From: Acidimicrobiales bacterium | GTDB lineage: Bacteria > Actinomycetota > Acidimicrobiia > Acidimicrobiales > JADJXE01 | NCBI GenBank assembly: GCA_016716005.1 | Contig: JADJXE010000006.1 | Coordinates: 1 to 7,371, forward strand | Reading direction: 5' to 3' | DNA length: 7,371 nucleotides | Shown here: one piece after another, positions 6,174-7,371 of the stretch | Layout of the letters: each line of letters opens with the position of its first letter | Position numbering within the stretch: the first letter of the stretch is position 1 | Translations under genes and position numbers: made by a program | Notes under the pieces: model-generated | Told to the model about the DNA's origin: nothing | The model's database searches: none | Seen by the model: the letters and a program-made list of their open reading frames with translations, nothing else

Positions 6174-7371
6174 ATGCCGGTCGAAGAGGTCCTCGCTCTC
6201 GACATCTCCGACGCGCTCGAGGAGGTGGACCGGTTGGAGGCCCGCCTGGCCTCGGCGGTCACCGCGGTGGGCGAGTCGCTGGCCGACAGCCTGGCCGGCG
6301 GACCTGGAAGGGTTCACCGGCGACCTGGGGGCGGCCGCCGACCTGTTCCGCGAGAATCGGCTGCGGCCGTCGGCCAGGTGAGCGGCAGCGTGGAAGTGCC
6401 GGTCTCCGCCGACATCGACGAGGAGGCGCTCCGCCAGCAGGCCGAAGCGGCGTTGGCCGACCCGTTCCACGCGACCGTCGAGGCGACCATCGAAGCGCCG
6501 GCCGCCGGGGTGCTGCCCACGGGGGAGACGCAGGACTACTCGGCTGCCGTCATCCTGGGCGCCGCGCTGGCGCCGCGAACCGGCGACTCCTGTCCGGGCT
6601 CACCGCCGCCGCCTAAGGAGCGGGCGGCCCTCGCCGCGCGCGTGGGCTGCCGCCGCGTTCGCCGTCGCGGGCGGCGCGCTGGCCTCGCAGGCCATCGACG
6701 CCCGCAGCGCCCAGGAGACCTTCAACCTCGTCGTCGGCGAGTTCGGCGCCCAGGTGCAACAGATCGACGTGGCAGGGCTCAACGTCGACCTCGGTGTCCT
6801 CGCCAACCAGCTCGGCGGGTCGGACGAAGCCGCCCAGCTCGCCGCCGCCCGCATCTTCCAGCTGGCGACGGCGGCCGGGCAGGCCGGACCTCAGGCCGCG
6901 CAGCTCACCGACCAGATCCTCGCCCTCTCCGCGAACGCGGTCGCTCTCAACCCCGGCCTCGGCGACCTCGGTCAGGTCGCCGAAGGGCTCACCACCGCCC
7001 TGGCCCGAGGCGGCCGATTCGCCGCCGGCTACGGCCTGTCGCTCAACGCCGCCGAGATCGAAGCCCGCGCCCTGGCCGACACCGGCAAGGCCACAGCCGC
7101 CGAGCTGACCCTGGTCGAGCGGTCCACGGCCGGCGCCGCGCTCGCCCTCGAGCGGCTCGGCCCGGAAGGCGTCGCCGGCAACGTGGCCGCCGGCATCGAC
7201 AACGTCCGCGCCCAGTTCGGCGCCGTCCGCGAGGAGATCGGCAACCTCTTGGAGGCTGCGGGCGGGCCGATCCTCGACCCTCTCCTCGGGGTGATCCGTA
7301 CCGGCGTCCCGCTGGTCGGGTCGCTGGCTGAGGTGTTCGGCGAGCTGCTGGCCGGCGCCCTGCCGCTGGCC
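6174..7371 (+). CDS. Tape measure protein, N-terminal part (runs off the window; frame broken about five times)
   Basis: Tape measure proteins set tail length and pass through the tube during DNA injection. The start is ATG 6174, 6 bases after the chaperone stop: MPVEEVLALDISDALEEVDR, then a coiled-coil-like stretch. DLEGFTGDLGAAADLFREN is readable one base on, between about 6301 and 6355. The starting frame resumes with VSGSVEVPVSADIDEEALRQ. A further set of frame changes at about 6568-6646 joins ANRRLLSGLTAAA, KERAAL and WAAAAFAVAGGALASQAIDA. From about 6640 one frame stays open to the window end. It carries the conserved tape measure core: SAQETFNLVVGEFG, DEAAQLAAARIFQLATAAGQ, FAAGYGLSLNAAEIEARALA, DTGKATAAELTLVERSTAGA and ALERLG. 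The hydrophobic stretch ILDPLLGVIRTGVPLVGSLA near the end suggests the membrane-active region. The C-terminus is missing, and the full gene is likely several times longer. Confidence 0.78.

Noticed and set aside
5397..6470. Open frame of 357 codons on the - strand across the chaperone and tape measure start
   Set aside because: No domain is visible, no good ribosome binding site is present, and the + strand in the same span gives a syntenic chaperone-tape measure pair.
1..7371. CRISPR array, tRNA, insertion sequence or attachment site
   Set aside because: No spaced direct repeats, cloverleaf-like sequence, transposase motif or terminal inverted repeats were seen by eye. A covariance-model and repeat search would settle it.

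Overview
The window reads as part of the virion-assembly operon of a tailed phage or prophage of a very GC-rich actinobacterium. The grounds are an extreme G/C bias at third codon positions, genes all on the + strand with overlapping stop/start codons, and protein families seen in actinophage head-tail modules: a head-tail adaptor, a tail terminator, a G/GT tail assembly chaperone pair and a tape measure protein. No integrase, lysis gene, tRNA or host gene is visible, so a free phage cannot be told from a prophage. The family calls rest on remembered sequence patterns, not on a search.

Layout: 54-713 encodes a tail-tube-like virion protein and 720-1536 a head-tail adaptor. Then come three consecutive glycosyltransferase-like genes (1533-2521, 2518-3469, 3466-4416), an unrecognised 168-residue protein with a His/Cys motif (4416-4922), a tail-terminator-like protein (4922-5404), the chaperone G with its -1-frame T extension (5449-6167), and the 5' part of the tape measure gene (6174 to the window end, incomplete). 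Between 720 and 5404 there are essentially no gaps: three 4-base and two 1-base overlaps suggest one translationally coupled transcript. The three glycosyltransferases sit among structural genes, so the simplest reading is that they decorate the capsid or tail of this virion, perhaps with a sugar or polyol-phosphate chain.

A striking technical feature is that many genes change reading frame internally while the encoded protein stays coherent across the break. I count about 15 such sites. Several lie in short C or G runs where adding or removing one base restores a family-like motif. This looks more like uncorrected indels in the sequence than gene decay, so automatic gene calls will fragment the adaptor, two glycosyltransferases, the terminator and the tape measure gene. 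The chaperone frame change at about 5841-5862 is the one that may be biologically programmed.
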